From NCBI RefSeq assembly GCF_000807855.2, contig NZ_JRYR02000001.1:4012489-4076488 (forward strand): 64,000 nt of DNA, written 5' to 3'. The translations under genes were made by a program, and so were the position numbers. This DNA comes from Flammeovirga pacifica (lineage in GTDB: Bacteria; Bacteroidota; Bacteroidia; Cytophagales; Flammeovirgaceae). The notes beneath the pieces were generated by a model. It was given only the letters and a program-made list of their open reading frames with translations. It was not told the origin of the DNA and searched no databases. Positions 55,014 through 64,000 of the stretch are shown one piece after another. Each line of letters opens with the position of its first letter. Position 1 is the stretch's first letter.

Positions 55014-55619
55014 ATGGCTAGATATACAGGGCCTACATCGAAGATTGCTAGAAAGTTTAATGATCCAATCTTCGGGGCATGCAAGGAACTTAAGAAAAAG
55101 GCGTATCCTCCAGGACAGCATGGTAAAAACAGACGTCGTAAGCAGTCTGAATATGCTATCCAGCTTGCTGCTAAGCAGAAAGCTAAATACACTTATGGTG
55201 TATTAGAGCGTCAGTTCCGTAACATTTTCGAAAAAGCTGCGAACAAATCAGGTATCACTGGTACGAACTTATTACAGTTCTTAGAAGCGAGACTTGATAA
55301 CACAGTATATCGTTTAGGATTCGCTCCTACTCGTAGAGCTGCGAGACAATTAGTATCGCACAAACACATTACTGTGAACGGTAAAGTAGTGAACATTCCT
55401 TCTTTCACTTTGAAATCAGGTGACGTGATTGGTATTCGTGCTAAATCACAAACTAACAAAGTTGTAAAAGAGGCTACGACAGGTAAGCAACGTACTGCTT
55501 ATTCTTGGTTAGAATATAACGCTCAAGAATTGACAGGTAAATACGTTCAAAACCCTGAGAGAGACGAGATCCCAGAAAATATTCAAGAGCAACTTATCGT
55601 CGAGTTGTACTCTAAGTAA
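55014..55619 (+). CDS. rpsD: 30S ribosomal protein S4
   Basis: The 201-residue protein starts MARYTGPTSKIARKFNDPIFG and has the S4 RNA-binding domain LEARLDNTVYRLGFAPTRRAARQLVSHKHITVNGKVVNIPS. The N-terminal zinc-type cysteines of some S4 proteins are absent. S4 nucleates 30S assembly, and in E. coli it represses the alpha operon. The 140-bp gap before it and the hairpin after it suggest internal regulation. Confidence 0.98.
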   Translation: MARYTGPTSKIARKFNDPIFGACKELKKKAYPPGQHGKNRRRKQSEYAIQLAAKQKAKYTYGVLERQFRNIFEKAANKSGITGTNLLQFLEARLDNTVYRLGFAPTRRAARQLVSHKHITVNGKVVNIPSFTLKSGDVIGIRAKSQTNKVVKEATTGKQRTAYSWLEYNAQELTGKYVQNPERDEIPENIQEQLIVELYSK

Positions 55620-55637
55620 TATAGATCTTTGGAAAAT

Positions 55638-55676
55638 GCTTCTAAGAATGTTATTTTAACGTTCTTAGAAGCTTTT
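55638..55676 (+). terminator. Terminator or attenuator between rpsD and rpoA
   Basis: GCTTCTAAGAATGTT pairs with AACGTTCTTAGAAGC (one G-U), with a 5-base loop and TTTT after it. Placed inside the alpha operon, it probably reduces rather than stops transcription into rpoA. Confidence 0.7.
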
Positions 55677-55716
55677 CGTATGATCTTATTAAACTTTTTA
55701 AAACCACAATCATTAT

Positions 55717-56712
55717 ATGTCCATTCTTGCTTTTCAAAAACCTGACAAGTTGGTAAAGGAAACGGCTGATGAATTTAAAGGTCTTTTCGAATTTAAACCT
55801 CTTGAAAAAGGATACGGCGTAACAGTTGGTAACGCTCTTAGACGTATATTACTATCGTCGCTTGAAGGATATGCTATCGTGGGTATCAAATTCCCAAATG
55901 TACTTCACGAATATTCTGCTATTGATGGCGTTGTAGAAGATGTGACCGAAATTATTTTGAACTTAAAACAAGTGCGTTTTAAGGCTGAAGTAGAAAATCC
56001 GTCGCAAAAAATCAACATCAACATCAGTGGTAAAAGCGAATTTAAAGCGGGTGATATCGCTCAGTTTACAGAAGAATACAAAATTCTTAACCCGGATTTT
56101 GTTATTTGTAATTTGGACGAGAGCGTTAATCTACAGGTAGAATTCACTATGATGAATGGCCGTGGATACTTATCTGCTGACGAACAAGCTGAGAGTGAAG
56201 CTGATGATATTGTAGGTTTTATTCCAATTGATGCAATCTTCACTCCAGTTAAAAATGTTAGATACCATATCGAAGACTTTAGAGTTGACGAGCGTACTGA
56301 CTTTGAAAAATTAGTGATTGAAGTGATGACTGATGGTTCTGTTGAACCAGAAGAATCATTGAAAGATGCTGCAAATATCCTTATCCAACACTTTATGTTA
56401 TTCTCTGACAATAATATGATTATTGACGACGGAGATGATAATAATCAAGTTGAAATTGATGATGAATACTTAAGAATGCGTAAGCTTCTTAAAACTTCTT
56501 TATCTGATTTGGATCTTTCGGTTCGTGCTTACAATTGTTTGAAAGCTGCAGATGTTAAAACTTTGGGAGATTTGGCATCTTTAGAAATATCAGATATGAT
56601 GAAGTTCAGAAACTTTGGTAAGAAATCTCTTACTGAGTTAGAACAACTAATGACTGATAAGAAATTATCATTTGGTATGGATGTGACCAAATACCGTTTA
56701 GAGGAAGATTAG
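55717..56712 (+). CDS. rpoA: DNA-directed RNA polymerase subunit alpha
   Basis: The 331-residue protein has the N-terminal dimerisation and assembly domain at about 1-235 (PLEKGYGVTVGNALRRILLSSL) and an acidic linker at about 240-255. The C-terminal domain at about 260-325 (LDLSVRAYNCLKAADVKTLGDL, MKFRNFGKKSLTELEQ) contacts UP elements and activators. The length is normal. Confidence 0.98.
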   Translation: MSILAFQKPDKLVKETADEFKGLFEFKPLEKGYGVTVGNALRRILLSSLEGYAIVGIKFPNVLHEYSAIDGVVEDVTEIILNLKQVRFKAEVENPSQKININISGKSEFKAGDIAQFTEEYKILNPDFVICNLDESVNLQVEFTMMNGRGYLSADEQAESEADDIVGFIPIDAIFTPVKNVRYHIEDFRVDERTDFEKLVIEVMTDGSVEPEESLKDAANILIQHFMLFSDNNMIIDDGDDNNQVEIDDEYLRMRKLLKTSLSDLDLSVRAYNCLKAADVKTLGDLASLEISDMMKFRNFGKKSLTELEQLMTDKKLSFGMDVTKYRLEED

Positions 56713-56870
56713 TCACTCACCATATTAATGACTAGCTGTTCCTTGGACACGGCAGTTAGTAAATTACCGGCTAAAGAAAAGCTAAGGCTTTTTGGAAGTT
56801 ATTCCGTCCTTTAATAATTATTAATCATGTAGCAGTGCCTAATACGGCTGTTGCAATATCATTTTAACAA

Positions 56871-57350
56871 ATGAGACACGGTAAAAAATTTAACCACTTA
56901 GGTAGACAAAAGAAGCATAGAGAATTAATGCTTGCTAACATGGCTTGTTCTTTAATCGAACATAAGCGTGTTTTCACTACTGTTGCAAAAGCAAAAGCTT
57001 TACGTAAATATGTTGAGCCTTTAGTAACTAAGTCAAAAAGTGATACAATGCACTCTCGTCGTGTAGTATTCTCTTACCTTCGTGATAAATTCGCGACTTC
57101 TGAGTTATTCTCATCAATTCGCGATGCAGTAATCAACCGTCCAGGTGGTTATACTCGTATTATCAAAACAGGTCGTCGTTTAGGTGACGGTGCTGAAATG
57201 GCAATGATCGAGTTTGTTGACTTCAACGAAGTTTACAATGTAAAAGAGACGAAAACAAAAACTCGTCGTAGAAAGAAAAAAGCTTCAGCTCCTGCTGCTC
57301 CAGAAGCACCAGCAACTGAAGAAAATAATAACGAACAATCAGCTGAATAA
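56871..57350 (+). CDS. rplQ: 50S ribosomal protein L17
   Basis: The 159-residue protein begins [25 protein letters not shown] and contains [26 protein letters not shown]. Beyond the L17 core (about 1-120) is a Lys/Arg stretch and an Ala/Pro/Glu tail, as often seen in this phylum. It closes the ribosomal cluster; a strong terminator follows. Confidence 0.98.
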   Translation: MRHGKKFNHLGRQKKHRELMLANMACSLIEHKRVFTTVAKAKALRKYVEPLVTKSKSDTMHSRRVVFSYLRDKFATSELFSSIRDAVINRPGGYTRIIKTGRRLGDGAEMAMIEFVDFNEVYNVKETKTKTRRRKKKASAPAAPEAPATEENNNEQSAE

Positions 57351-57375
57351 TTCAGATGAGAATTCAATAATTATA

Positions 57376-57415
57376 AAAAGGGAAATGGTTATCTTAATCA
57401 TTTCCCTTTTTTTTA
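57376..57415 (+). terminator. Terminator of the ribosomal protein cluster
   Basis: AAAAAGGGAAATG pairs with CATTTCCCTTTTT and runs into eight T residues, about 25 bases after the rplQ stop. Confidence 0.93.
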
Positions 57416-57447
57416 GGTGGATATATAATCATACCCAAATTTTTTAA

Positions 57448-57455
57448 TATTTTTG
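57448..57455 (+). promoter_or_regulatory. Probable -7 promoter element of carA
   Basis: TATTTTTG matches TAnnTTTG exactly and lies 31 bases before the carA ATG; no clear -33 TTTG is present. Confidence 0.42.
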
Positions 57456-57486
57456 TGCAACTAAGTTCAACTAGACTGTAATATCA

Positions 57487-58584
57487 ATGGAGAAGAAGAC
57501 TGCCATTTTAATGCTTCAAGATGGAACCACTTATAAGGGTACAGCCATCGGAGCAATTGGTACAACAACAGGCGAAATTTGTTTCAACACAAGTATGACG
57601 GGCTACCAAGAGATCTATACAGATCCATCATACTTCGGCCAAATCATTGTAAATACTGTATCTCACATAGGAAACTATGGAACAGTAACTGACGAAAATG
57701 AATCTAATAAGCCACAAATTAATGGTCTTGTTGTAAAAAGCTTTTCAAGCGTATTCTCAAGAAGTACTGCTGAAGGCTCACTTCAAGACTATTTAGATTC
57801 AGCTAACTTAGTAGGTATTGCAGACATCGATACTCGTGCACTTGTGAGACATATACGTCAAAAAGGTGCGATGAACGCTATTATTACATCTGAGACTGAC
57901 GATTTGAAGGTGATTAAAAAGCAATTACAAGCTACACCTAATATGGAAGGTCTAGAATTATCATCAGTTGTTACTACTAAAGAACCTTATACTGTAGGTG
58001 ATCCAAGAGCTGCTGTTAAAGTTGCAGTACTTGATTTGGGAATTAAAAAATCAATTTTAGACAACTTTACTTCTAGAGGTATGTTGTGTAAAGTATTCCC
58101 TTCAAATACTACATTTGAACAAATGAAACAATGGAAACCAGACGGTTACTTTTTATCAAATGGACCTGGCGATCCATCTGTAATGGACTATGCTGTTACT
58201 ACTGCTAAAGAAATATTAGAAGCAGATAAACCGCTTTTCGGTATTTGTCTTGGTCATCAAATAATTTCAAGAGCTACTGGCCTTGAAACTTATAAAATGC
58301 ACCATGGTCATAGAGGAGCGAACCATCCTGTGAAAAATTTAGATTCTGGTAGATCAGAAGTGACATCTCAAAATCATGGTTTTGCCGTAAGTATGGAAAG
58401 TATTGAGAAGAATGATTCGGTTGAATTAACTCATACTAACCTTAATGACGAAACTGTAGAGGGTATTAAAGTACTTGGAAAGAAAGCATTTTCGGTACAA
58501 TATCACCCAGAGGCTTCTCCAGGACCAAATGATTCGAGATACTTATTTACTCGCTTCTTGGAAATGATACAAGAAAATAACTAA
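57487..58584 (+). CDS. carA: Carbamoyl-phosphate synthase small subunit
   Basis: The 365-residue glutaminase subunit feeds ammonia to CarB for pyrimidine and arginine synthesis. The N-terminal CPSase domain contains GEICFNTSMTGYQEIYTDPSY. The C-terminal class I glutamine amidotransferase has FLSNGPGDPS, the nucleophile in FGICLGHQIISRATG and the His-Glu pair in FSVQYHPEASPGP. The gene stands alone between two terminators; carB is not in the window. Confidence 0.97.
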   Translation: MEKKTAILMLQDGTTYKGTAIGAIGTTTGEICFNTSMTGYQEIYTDPSYFGQIIVNTVSHIGNYGTVTDENESNKPQINGLVVKSFSSVFSRSTAEGSLQDYLDSANLVGIADIDTRALVRHIRQKGAMNAIITSETDDLKVIKKQLQATPNMEGLELSSVVTTKEPYTVGDPRAAVKVAVLDLGIKKSILDNFTSRGMLCKVFPSNTTFEQMKQWKPDGYFLSNGPGDPSVMDYAVTTAKEILEADKPLFGICLGHQIISRATGLETYKMHHGHRGANHPVKNLDSGRSEVTSQNHGFAVSMESIEKNDSVELTHTNLNDETVEGIKVLGKKAFSVQYHPEASPGPNDSRYLFTRFLEMIQENN

Positions 58585-58607
58585 TTAACAGTTATTTATT
58601 AATAATT

Positions 58608-58641
58608 AGCATGATCATTCATTTGATCATGCTTTTTTTTT
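58608..58641 (+). terminator. Intrinsic terminator after carA
   Basis: AGCATGATCA/TGATCATGCT is a perfect 10-bp stem with a 6-base loop and nine T residues after it. Confidence 0.93.
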
Positions 58642-58678
58642 ATCTTGTAGTTACATTTCGATGTGATGATATAATTAT

Positions 58679-61600
58679 ATGACTTCTATAAAAACTTACA
58701 TTCACTTTTATCTTCTATTATTCATTCCATACTTCACTTCTTTTGGACAATCTCCCCTTGCTAATGGAGATGTTTATAAGCTAGAAGTGGTTGATAATGC
58801 TATCTATAAAATTGATTTATCTTTTTTATCAGAAATTGGGATAAATACTTCCACCATAAAACCAAATCAAGTCTATTTATATGGTTTCGTAGGAGGAATG
58901 CTACCACAAAAAAATGCAGACCAGAGACCTGATCAACTTTTAGAGGTACCTATGAAATTTGTAGGTGACAATACTAATACCTTTTCACAAAACGATTACT
59001 TTTTATTTTATGGAGAAGGTCCTAATAAAATAATAATAGATTCATTAGAAAAATTTGTTGATCAAGAATTAAACTTATATAGCCAAACTAATAATTATTA
59101 TCTAGTAATAAAAAATGAAGGCACACCATTAAGAATAGAATTAAATAGTGTGTCTGGGGTAAATAGTGAACAATTTGATCAATTAATTTCATCATATCAT
59201 CATGAAATTGAAAGTGTTAAAGGTTTAAGTGAGCCATCAGGAAGGTTTTGGTTTGGTGAAAATTTATCAACAACCAACTCAAATGAAATCGTATTTGATG
59301 TATTGCCACAGTCTACACCTTCTAAAATCCGTATAAAAGCAGGCGTAATGGCCAAGTCCCGTGAGATTAGTACTTTTCAATTTTCATCAAATGGTGTAGC
59401 AAGAGGCGAAATATCAGTTCCTTCAGCTCCAAGTTTTAATTCATATAGATATGGAAACCAAGGACACATGGTGAATGAGTTGTTTGATTCGTATTCAAAT
59501 AATTCTTTAGGTGATAACATTACTATCAATGTGAATTTTAACAAACCTCTTTCTGATTCAGAAGGATATTTGGATTACATCACTTTAAATGTTTCAAACG
59601 ATCTAAAACAAGTCAATGGAGGACTTCTTTTATTTGGCTTTTTTGAAAATACAACTACTGATTTAGCGAGTATTAAGAACAATGGACTACTAGAGATATG
59701 GGATATAACGAATAAGCAAAATATTTATCAACTAAATAATAATAACTCAAGAAGTTCTTTAAGAAAAACGAATAATTATTTTTCAGTAATAGCTTTTAAT
59801 AGGGAAGATATAAAATCTCCATTATTTCAAGAAAAAATTCCTAATCAGGATCTAAGAAATATTAGTGTTCCTGATTTATTGATTGTTACTGCTCCTGATT
59901 ATAGACAACAAGCTAATCAATTAAAAAACCATAGAGAAACTAATGACAACCTAGATGTTCATGTTGTAACTACTACAGAAGTTTTCAACGAGTTTTCATC
60001 AGGGAGACAAGACATTACAGCAATAAGGGATTTTGCCAAAAGTCTTTATGATAGAAATAATCAAAAATTTAAATACTTACTATTATTTGGACAAGGATCT
60101 TATGATTATATAGGTCAAAATTTTTCCAACTCTAGTCAAGTACCTATTTATGAATCAAGAAATGTTTTAATGAGAACACAAACATTTTCTTCTGAAGATT
60201 TTTTTGGTTTTTTTGATGATAATGAAGGTTTTTGGGGCGAAAATGTAGATGGAAATGTTGAACTACATGACTTAGAGATTGGTGTAGGTAGACTACCTGT
60301 ACGAGATATAGAAACAGCCCAAGTTCTTGTAAATAAACTTATTGATTATGACACCATAACATCTAATAGAGAACAATGGAAAAAAGATATTCTTTTTGTG
60401 GCAGATGATGGTGATAGTAATACTCATCAAAGGGATGCCAATAAATTAGCTGTAATAGTTGAAGAAAATAATTCAAATTTTAATTCGAAGAGAATATATA
60501 TTGATAATCTTCCAAAGGAACCTTCTCCAATTGGAGCAATAGCACCAGCAACTTATGATCTAGTTTATAAAACTATTAATGATGAAGGAGCTTTAATTGT
60601 TAATTATAGTGGACATGGTTCAGTAGCAAGGTGGGCTGATGAAACTATTTTAGATCTTGAAATGATCAATAATTTTAGAAACTATCAAAAATTACCTATG
60701 TTTTTTACAGCAACATGTGAGTTTGGTAGATATGATAATCCTAATTTTATTTCAGCAGCAGAACAATTGCTATTTAATCCTTACGGGGGGGCAATAGCAA
60801 TGATGACTACAACACGTCCTGTATATGCATCAAGTAATTTTATTATCAATAATGCCTTTTATGATAATGTTTTTCAAAAAAATCAAGATGGAGAATATCC
60901 AAGGTTAGGAGATGTTTTGAAATCGACTAAAAATGCAAGTATTCAAGGAGTGAATAATAGGAACTTTGCTTTATTAGGAGATCCATCAATGCGTTTATTC
61001 ATACCTGAAAATGAAGTAGTCATTACCGAGTTAAATGGAAACCTGTTATCACAAACAGATACTATAAAAGCTTTAGATAGGGTAAGGTTAAAAGGTGAAA
61101 TTCTTAACCAATCTTCAAGAAATTCGTCGTTTAACGGTGAACTATTTATTACGTTATATGAAAAACCGACTTTATCTTCAACAAGAGGTAATGATGGAAG
61201 TGAAACAGTATTTGAATATGATGAAAGAAAATTTCAACTATTTAGAGGGGTTTCTAATATCGTAAACGGTGAATTTGAATTAGATTTTGTAGTACCGCTT
61301 GATATAAGATATAATTTTGATAGAGCTAAGCTAAGCCTATATGCTAAAGAGGAAAATTTAGATGAGGCAATTGGTAGTGAAATGAATATCATAATAGGAG
61401 GGACTTCTGATCAACCTGTTATTGATAACAATCCACCTGAAATCTCTTTAAGTTTAAATGGTGACTCTACCATACGAAATACATATCCTGATTTTTATTT
61501 GCATGCAAAATTATATGATGATTCAGGTATTAATATTTCTGGAATAGGAGTAGGACATGATGCTATGCTTATTTTAGATGATGGCGATACATCATGGGTA

Positions 61601-62071
61601 GTGAATGATTATATACAACCAATATCTAATAAAAAGAATACCTATTCATTAGTATTTCCAGTAAATGATTTATCAGAAGGAGAGCACACGTTAGATCTAA
61701 TTGTATGGGATGCTTTAAATAATAGATCAGAAAAAAGAATTAGTTTTTATGTGAGTTATATTAATGAGATAGAAATTGAAGAACTTAAAGCATATCCTAA
61801 TCCTGTAAATGATCAATTTACTCTTTCATTTAGACATAACCTTGGAGGAAAAGATATTAAAGTACAATCTAATTTGATTGAAATGTCAGGAAGAATTGTT
61901 CTTAAAAATGAATTTTTTTATGAAAATTCAGATGATATTATTTCTTTAAATTATCAAGGTATAAAATCTGAAATAGGACTAAATAAAGGTGTTTACGTAA
62001 TACAATTAATCATTGATAGTCCGAATTTAGGCTTACAATCTGTAAAAACTATCAGAATAATAGTTATTTAG
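58679..62071 (+). CDS. porU: Type IX secretion system sortase PorU
   Basis: The 1130-residue protein has a signal peptide (about 1-24, ending SFGQ), an N-terminal beta-rich region and a gingipain-like C25 peptidase domain (about 395-770). His646 in NYSGHGSVARWADE and Cys680 in FFTATCEFGRYDNP are the expected catalytic pair. It ends in a type A C-terminal sorting domain (ELKAYPNPVNDQFTLSF onward). PorU cleaves sorting domains from cargo at the cell surface and links cargo to A-LPS. It is followed by porV, with which it forms a complex in Porphyromonas. Confidence 0.95.
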   Translation: MTSIKTYIHFYLLLFIPYFTSFGQSPLANGDVYKLEVVDNAIYKIDLSFLSEIGINTSTIKPNQVYLYGFVGGMLPQKNADQRPDQLLEVPMKFVGDNTNTFSQNDYFLFYGEGPNKIIIDSLEKFVDQELNLYSQTNNYYLVIKNEGTPLRIELNSVSGVNSEQFDQLISSYHHEIESVKGLSEPSGRFWFGENLSTTNSNEIVFDVLPQSTPSKIRIKAGVMAKSREISTFQFSSNGVARGEISVPSAPSFNSYRYGNQGHMVNELFDSYSNNSLGDNITINVNFNKPLSDSEGYLDYITLNVSNDLKQVNGGLLLFGFFENTTTDLASIKNNGLLEIWDITNKQNIYQLNNNNSRSSLRKTNNYFSVIAFNREDIKSPLFQEKIPNQDLRNISVPDLLIVTAPDYRQQANQLKNHRETNDNLDVHVVTTTEVFNEFSSGRQDITAIRDFAKSLYDRNNQKFKYLLLFGQGSYDYIGQNFSNSSQVPIYESRNVLMRTQTFSSEDFFGFFDDNEGFWGENVDGNVELHDLEIGVGRLPVRDIETAQVLVNKLIDYDTITSNREQWKKDILFVADDGDSNTHQRDANKLAVIVEENNSNFNSKRIYIDNLPKEPSPIGAIAPATYDLVYKTINDEGALIVNYSGHGSVARWADETILDLEMINNFRNYQKLPMFFTATCEFGRYDNPNFISAAEQLLFNPYGGAIAMMTTTRPVYASSNFIINNAFYDNVFQKNQDGEYPRLGDVLKSTKNASIQGVNNRNFALLGDPSMRLFIPENEVVITELNGNLLSQTDTIKALDRVRLKGEILNQSSRNSSFNGELFITLYEKPTLSSTRGNDGSETVFEYDERKFQLFRGVSNIVNGEFELDFVVPLDIRYNFDRAKLSLYAKEENLDEAIGSEMNIIIGGTSDQPVIDNNPPEISLSLNGDSTIRNTYPDFYLHAKLYDDSGINISGIGVGHDAMLILDDGDTSWVVNDYIQPISNKKNTYSLVFPVNDLSEGEHTLDLIVWDALNNRSEKRISFYVSYINEIEIEELKAYPNPVNDQFTLSFRHNLGGKDIKVQSNLIEMSGRIVLKNEFFYENSDDIISLNYQGIKSEIGLNKGVYVIQLIIDSPNLGLQSVKTIRIIVI

Positions 62072-62216
62072 CAGAATTTTGACTTATATTAAAAAGGATT
62101 ACTTATCTTTATTTAAATAAAATTTAGACATCTGCCTATATATTACTTTACACATAATTAGTTTGGCTCATCACAGCTATTTTTTTCGACTTTTATAATA
62201 CGATTAGCATATAGTT

Positions 62217-63452
62217 ATGTTCAATTTCAAGAATTCATTCGCTTTATTATTACTTCTATCAATATTTGTAGTAGAAATAAAGGCTCAAACAGGTGGTAGT
62301 GGAAACCCACCTTCAAATATTATTAATGGTGGTAGCGCTAATAGTAATCCTATTATTACAGCTGTACCGTTTTTAAATATATCCCCTGAAGCTCGTGGTG
62401 CTGCTATGGGTGATATGGGTGTAGCAACATCACCAGATGTATCTTCATCACATTGGAACCCTTCAAAATATGCATTTATTGAAGACGATTGGGGAGCTTC
62501 ATTGTCTTACAATCCATGGTTACAGAAAATTGTAGGAGATATGTCGTTAAGTTATTTATCTGCTTATAAGCGTTTGAATAAGCGACAAACGGTAGGTTTC
62601 AGTATGAGATATTTCGATTTAGGAAGTATTCAATTTACTGATGATAATGGTAATACGCTTCAACTGTTTAATCCAAGAGAATATTCTTTTGATGGTCATT
62701 TTGCGATGCAGTTGAATAAAAGATATAGCATGGCTGTATCAGCAAGATATATTTATTCCAATTTAGCAGGTTCTTTATCAGGAGGAAATGTAGATAGTAA
62801 ACCAGCTCATGGTTTTGCTGCTGACATATCTGGTTACTTTACTAATCCAGATGTAAAACTTGGACAGTATTCAGGAGTATTCGCTTGGGGATGGAATGTA
62901 TCTAATATTGGTACAAAGATGAACTATTCGGCTTCATCACAAGAGGATTTCTTACCAACGAACCTAAAGCTAGGTACATCACTTACACTTGATTTAGATG
63001 CATATAATAAGTTGACATTTGGTGTTGATATGAATAAATTATTAGTACCAACTCCAGACTCAACATATGATTTTAGATCAGTAGGTATTCTTGAAGGAAT
63101 GTGGAATGGACTTACAAAAGCTCCAGGAGGATTTTCTGAGAAAATGAAGGAATTAATGTGGAGTGTTGGTGCAGAGTATTGGTATAATGATATGTTTGCC
63201 GCGAGAATGGGTTATTTTTATGAACACCCAGACAAAGGAGATAGACAATATATGCAATTAGGTTTAGGTATTAAATACCAAGTTGTGACTCTTGATTTTG
63301 CTTATTTATTGTCATTTAAACGAAACAATCCACTAGAAGATACTTTGAGGTTTTCATTGTCATTTAATTTTGGTGGAAAAAATTCTATTAAAAAGAAAAA
63401 ATCATATAATCCTGCAGGAGGTAATGACGTCTTAGATGCAGATGATATTTAA
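62217..63452 (+). CDS. porV: Type IX secretion system outer-membrane protein PorV (LptO)
   Basis: The 411-residue FadL-like beta-barrel has a signal peptide (about 1-23, ending IKAQ). The PorV mark PFLNISPEARGAAMGDMGVATSPDVSS follows, with HWNPSKYAF after it. The C-terminal strands end LRFSLSFNFGGKN with a short Lys-rich tail. PorV shuttles secreted cargo from the SprA translocon to PorU. It lies 145 bases after porU and is followed by a terminator. Confidence 0.95.
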   Translation: MFNFKNSFALLLLLSIFVVEIKAQTGGSGNPPSNIINGGSANSNPIITAVPFLNISPEARGAAMGDMGVATSPDVSSSHWNPSKYAFIEDDWGASLSYNPWLQKIVGDMSLSYLSAYKRLNKRQTVGFSMRYFDLGSIQFTDDNGNTLQLFNPREYSFDGHFAMQLNKRYSMAVSARYIYSNLAGSLSGGNVDSKPAHGFAADISGYFTNPDVKLGQYSGVFAWGWNVSNIGTKMNYSASSQEDFLPTNLKLGTSLTLDLDAYNKLTFGVDMNKLLVPTPDSTYDFRSVGILEGMWNGLTKAPGGFSEKMKELMWSVGAEYWYNDMFAARMGYFYEHPDKGDRQYMQLGLGIKYQVVTLDFAYLLSFKRNNPLEDTLRFSLSFNFGGKNSIKKKKSYNPAGGNDVLDADDI

Positions 63453-63467
63453 AAATAAATTTTATCT

Positions 63468-63508
63468 AAAAAAGGTGAGGTGAGTTAAATTTATCTCACC
63501 TTTTTTAT
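63468..63508 (+). terminator. Intrinsic terminator after porV
   Basis: AAAAAAGGTGAG pairs with CTCACCTTTTTT around a 15-base loop. It lies 15 bases after the stop. Confidence 0.88.
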
Positions 63509-63544
63509 TCAAAATATATTATTCCATGAACAATCTATATTTTT

Positions 63545-64000
63545 ATGAGTAATACCCTAAATCGTTCTATAGCTCCAGAATCTTATCAATTAAAAGATTT
63601 TTCATTACAAAAGCCTGAAGAGTTATTATTAACCAATAACTGTAAAGTATTCGTTCTAAAGAATAATGCTCAACCAATTGTTCACTTCTCAATAGTGATC
63701 AAAGGAGGTAAACTTGTAGAAGATGTAAAAGGGACTTCATTTTTAACATCTAAAATGTTAGGAGAAGGTCTTAAAGGAATGGATAGCGCTGCAATACATG
63801 AATATTTAGACTCCTATGGAGCTATTATTAATGTTTCAAATGATTTGGATTCTTTTACCATTTCGGGGCATTGCTTAAAAAGATATTTTGATAAAGTTAT
63901 TGTTATCGTCAATAAGTATTTAATTGATTCTGAGTTTTCACAAGTAGAGTTTGATCATATTCTACAAGTAGTTCTACAACAAAAGAAACTAGCAGAAGAA
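63545..64000 (+). CDS. M16-family peptidase homologue without zinc motif, N-terminal part (partial)
   Basis: ATG at 63545 opens 152 codons that run past the window end. The layout (LTNNCKVFVLKNNAQPIVHFSIVIKGGKLVED, then a helix, then EYLDSYGAIINVSNDLDSFTISGHCL) is that of the N-terminal M16 (pitrilysin, insulinase) domain. Where active members have HxxEH, this protein reads SFLTSKMLGEGLKG, so it should be catalytically inactive. In Bacteroidota such proteins are often paired with an active M16 subunit; none is upstream here. Confidence 0.85.
   Translation, partial: MSNTLNRSIAPESYQLKDFSLQKPEELLLTNNCKVFVLKNNAQPIVHFSIVIKGGKLVEDVKGTSFLTSKMLGEGLKGMDSAAIHEYLDSYGAIINVSNDLDSFTISGHCLKRYFDKVIVIVNKYLIDSEFSQVEFDHILQVVLQQKKLAEE

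Overview
The window looks like the chromosome of a low-GC, gliding-type marine Bacteroidota, most like the Cytophagales/Flammeovirga group. This is an inference from three things. The proteins are of Bacteroidota type (PorU and PorV of the type IX secretion system, lipoproteins, a GH3-family enzyme). The promoters are of the TTTG-n19-TAnnTTTG kind, with almost no Shine-Dalgarno sequences. Base composition is AT-rich throughout. No integrase, insertion sequence, prophage or CRISPR array is visible.

Layout. 1-3.4 kb: the tail of an outer-membrane protein gene, a coiled-coil protein, a VOC-fold protein, then an ECF sigma factor followed by a small membrane protein, an MsrQ-like haem membrane protein and a siderophore-interacting-protein-like flavoenzyme. 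3.5-8 kb: a YqhD-like alcohol dehydrogenase, a short-chain dehydrogenase, a membrane-anchored SpoIIE-type phosphatase and a single-domain response regulator. 8-14.7 kb (minus strand): aminotransferase, heptose-7-phosphate kinase, cation efflux protein and GH3-family enzyme, preceded by three secreted proteins or lipoproteins. 15-16.5 kb: phosphoglycerate mutase. 16.7-27.5 kb: a chemosensory locus with an orphan ParA, a 2084-residue soluble receptor with about 13 PAS domains, CheW, CheY, CheA and a CheC-like protein. 27.5-33.5 kb (minus): Ogt, Lnt, RsmI, an orphan MoxR ATPase, a 49-residue membrane peptide and a lipoprotein.

33.8-39.4 kb: a three-gene MukBEF/Mks-like condensin operon (kleisin, small winged-helix subunit, SMC-like ATPase). 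It resembles the core of Wadjet defence systems but has no JetD nuclease next to it. A tandem array of four tRNA-Phe genes follows, and its two middle copies look like recombinant chimeras. 40-45.6 kb: a SprT-like protein, MazG, a 55-residue protein, L-serine dehydratase alpha subunit, an isolated nuoA and two surface or secreted proteins.

46-57.4 kb: the distal S10, spc and alpha ribosomal operons, running from rplP (L16) to rplQ (L17) and including secY, map, infA, rpmJ and rpoA. The usual upstream part (rpsJ to rpsC) is absent, and rplP has its own promoter and leader. carA follows. The window closes with porU and porV and the start of an M16-family protein that lacks the zinc-binding motif.

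The most interesting candidates are the ParA/giant-PAS-receptor chemosensory locus, the JetD-less condensin operon and the chimeric tRNA-Phe array.
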